Under the pieces are notes generated by a model. The model was not told where the DNA came from and ran no database searches. It saw nothing but the letters and a program-made list of their open reading frames with translations. DNA of 64,000 nucleotides from NCBI RefSeq assembly GCF_001730525.1, contig NZ_MDFN01000008.1:62001-126000 (forward strand), in the 5' to 3' direction. Of the stretch, positions 63,401-64,000 are shown in pieces. The first letter of the stretch is position 1, and each line of letters opens with the position of its first letter. The DNA comes from Arcticibacter eurypsychrophilus. GTDB lineage: Bacteria > Bacteroidota > Bacteroidia > Sphingobacteriales > Sphingobacteriaceae. The translations under genes were made by a program, and so were the position numbers.

Positions 63401-64000
63401 GATACCGAATGGTTATATACGGCATTTGACCACGATAAAATAGAAAGGATACTTTTCAACCTACTCTCAAATGCATTTAAATTTACGACTGAAGGAGGGC
63501 ATGTAAGCGTAAAAGTAAATGATGAATACGATAAAACTACTGGCTTTATTTGGCTTACTATCAAGGTTATCGATACAGGTATAGGCATAGCGAAGGATAA
63601 ACAAGACAAAATATTTGATCGCTTTTTTCAAGCTGAGGTAGATCCTGCAATACTTAACCAGGGTAGCGGCATCGGTTTATCTATTACAAAGGAATTTGTT
63701 AAAGTGCACGATGGGCATATCCAGGTGCAAAGCGAACCTGGAAAAGGTAGCTGCTTTACAATACGCTTACCTTTTATTGCTGAAGACATACTTGATTTTG
63801 TTGAAAAGACTTCGGTAGAAACCAACAATTTTGATGAAATAATTGAACAAGAACATTTACTGGCTGATTCCCCTATGGGTGGCGTGGAGATGCCTCATAT
63901 TTTACTCGTTGAGGACAACTACGACCTTCGCTTTTATTTGAAAGATAACTTAAAGCCGTTCTTTAAAGTTTCGGAAGCAGAGAATGGAAAAGAGGGATGG
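60500..64000 (+). CDS. Hybrid two-component system sensor/regulator (cut by window end)
   Basis: 1167 codons are open from the ATG at 60500 to the edge, with no frameshift. A signal-anchor region lies at about 19-32. Two-component-propeller repeats fill about 40-720 (repeated WIGTxGGG-type blades). A Y_Y_Y domain follows (about 725-795), then a membrane helix (about 808-828), a dimerisation domain with phosphoacceptor His875 in FLTNISHEFRTP, and an ATPase domain (NLLSNAFKF, DTGIGIAKD, GSGIGLSI). A receiver domain begins near 1132 (HILLVEDN). An AraC-type DNA-binding domain is expected beyond the window. Such HTCS proteins sense oligosaccharides in the periplasm and activate the adjacent locus, here the divergent xylan genes. 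Confidence 0.95.
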   Translation, partial: MLAYPIRQKTQVNKNSVLLFLLIWCIKYSYAQTNINFTYPNEGLSSSTIHAILKDRHGLMWMATDDGLNKFDGTTFTVYRNEPGNKNTLQANEITALDEDKQGRIWIGTNGGSVSIYNYLTNSFTSLPAEGGENQLSSKAVTSISSDYLGQIWVGTYGGLNRINPKTKAVTRFMGGAGDPSKLSSKNVICVFEDSKHNLWVGTDAGLNLYNRKTNKFITYVHNPANPISLSDNYIQTIAEDQAGNIWIGTLGGGLNLLLPDKNNFKAFKHTDDPKSLSSDIIYAIADEGNGRLWLGTEDGLNIMDIHSGLVQRIKPNSRNKYSLTSKSIRSILIDKQGIYWLGTYQGGLNKYDKNLTFFNLKTSNGNDPYGLSAPVVSSFAEDESGDLFIGTDGGGLNRFNHKTGLFRHIMIDPLNKSSSTGLAILALEMSKSNQLWIGTYLNGIFVFNPATERYKQLKKGTTPYDLNDNDIFSIMEDSKGKIWIGTNGGGANVYDQKNKVITKYITANDEKSISSNFVRALEEDIYGRIWIGTYGAGITVFDPTTRVYKYYRKSSNTLPADVILSILEDKKGNIWAGTIGAGLCLLDKNSGKFISYSLKEGLANNVVHKIIEDDQGLIWVSTNKGISRFNTQTKRFKNYSNYNGSQNNEFVQGSGKKTATGEIYFGGLNGFNYFNPKNLTSNKNIPAVLITDLKIANRSIVPGGEDSLLKAQISFAHELTIGYKQSFTIEYVALNYTTPQQNQYAYMLEGFDKTWNYVHTENTASYTNLDPGEYIFRVKASNNDGIWNEQGASIKIIIKPPYWRTLYAYLFYLAVAISLLLFIRHRGIRKIKRKYALDQERQEAKQLLLNEHKEAERLREMDLSKIKFLTNISHEFRTPISLILGPVDKMLNKHNSPDDVNQLNMVHRNARRLLNLVNQLLDFRKLEEQELKLAKSKGEIISFIKEVTESFLDIAEKKGILLDFLSDTEWLYTAFDHDKIERILFNLLSNAFKFTTEGGHVSVKVNDEYDKTTGFIWLTIKVIDTGIGIAKDKQDKIFDRFFQAEVDPAILNQGSGIGLSITKEFVKVHDGHIQVQSEPGKGSCFTIRLPFIAEDILDFVEKTSVETNNFDEIIEQEHLLADSPMGGVEMPHILLVEDNYDLRFYLKDNLKPFFKVSEAENGKEGW

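Noticed and set aside
60500-64000. Possible frameshift in the hybrid sensor, since the gene has no stop in the window
   Set aside because: Signal region, His875 motif, ATPase motifs and receiver start are all in the same frame; it simply runs off the edge.

Overview
The window looks like a chromosomal segment of a Bacteroidota bacterium, most likely a Pedobacter-like member of the Sphingobacteriaceae. The signs are a low-GC sequence, gliding/type IX secretion genes (gldB, sprE/porW, gldKLMN), SusC/SusD pairs, a FecI-FecR-TonB receptor cassette, a hybrid two-component regulator, an ATP synthase operon without beta and epsilon, weak Shine-Dalgarno sequences, and several promoters of the Bacteroidota type (TAnnTTTG at -7). 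I saw no insertion sequence, prophage, CRISPR array or rRNA. One tRNA (Val, anticodon TAC) is present. Several starts were moved inward from TTG, GTG or long 5' extensions to a better ATG.

Layout. 1-3800: start of a TonB-dependent receptor, anti-sigma factor, ECF sigma factor and an S41 lipoprotein protease. 3927-4001: tRNA-Val. 4096-8923: glutathione peroxidase, NAD synthetase, an outer-membrane barrel protein, gldB and two unknown proteins. 9042-11068: aldo/keto reductase, a 0.5 kb stretch with possible decayed coding sequence, and a small lipoprotein. 11137-16930: atp operon (atpZ, an unnamed membrane protein, atpB, E, F, H, A, G). 17074-28504: sprE/porW, a class A penicillin-binding protein and uvrC on the plus strand, converging on gldKLMN. 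28635-32360: hemD, a DUF4271 protein, a small lipoprotein, a nucleoid-associated protein and a zinc-knuckle protein. 32596-38921: tetR-tolC-RND efflux operon. 39116-43160: LacI regulator, a hypothetical protein, and uxuA with an SDR partner. 43708-49801: a Crp/Fnr regulator, pirin with a pseudo-receiver protein, and a permease/HlyD/TolC export set with its own Crp/Fnr regulator. 49900-64000: xylan utilisation locus (two GH10 xylanases, a CE4 deacetylase, a surface glycan-binding protein, SusD, SusC) with a divergent hybrid two-component sensor cut by the window end.

How the parts may work together. The xylan locus should bind, cut and import xylan. uxuA and its reductase partner could process glucuronate released from glucuronoxylan, though that link is inference. 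The strongest regulatory observation is a perfect FNR-type palindrome in front of the TolC export operon, placed 36.5 bp upstream of the end of a TAnnTTTG box. A close variant lies at exactly the same distance in front of the distant zinc-knuckle gene. This suggests a small regulon of the adjacent Crp/Fnr-type regulator. No wholly new multi-gene system could be demonstrated from sequence reading alone.
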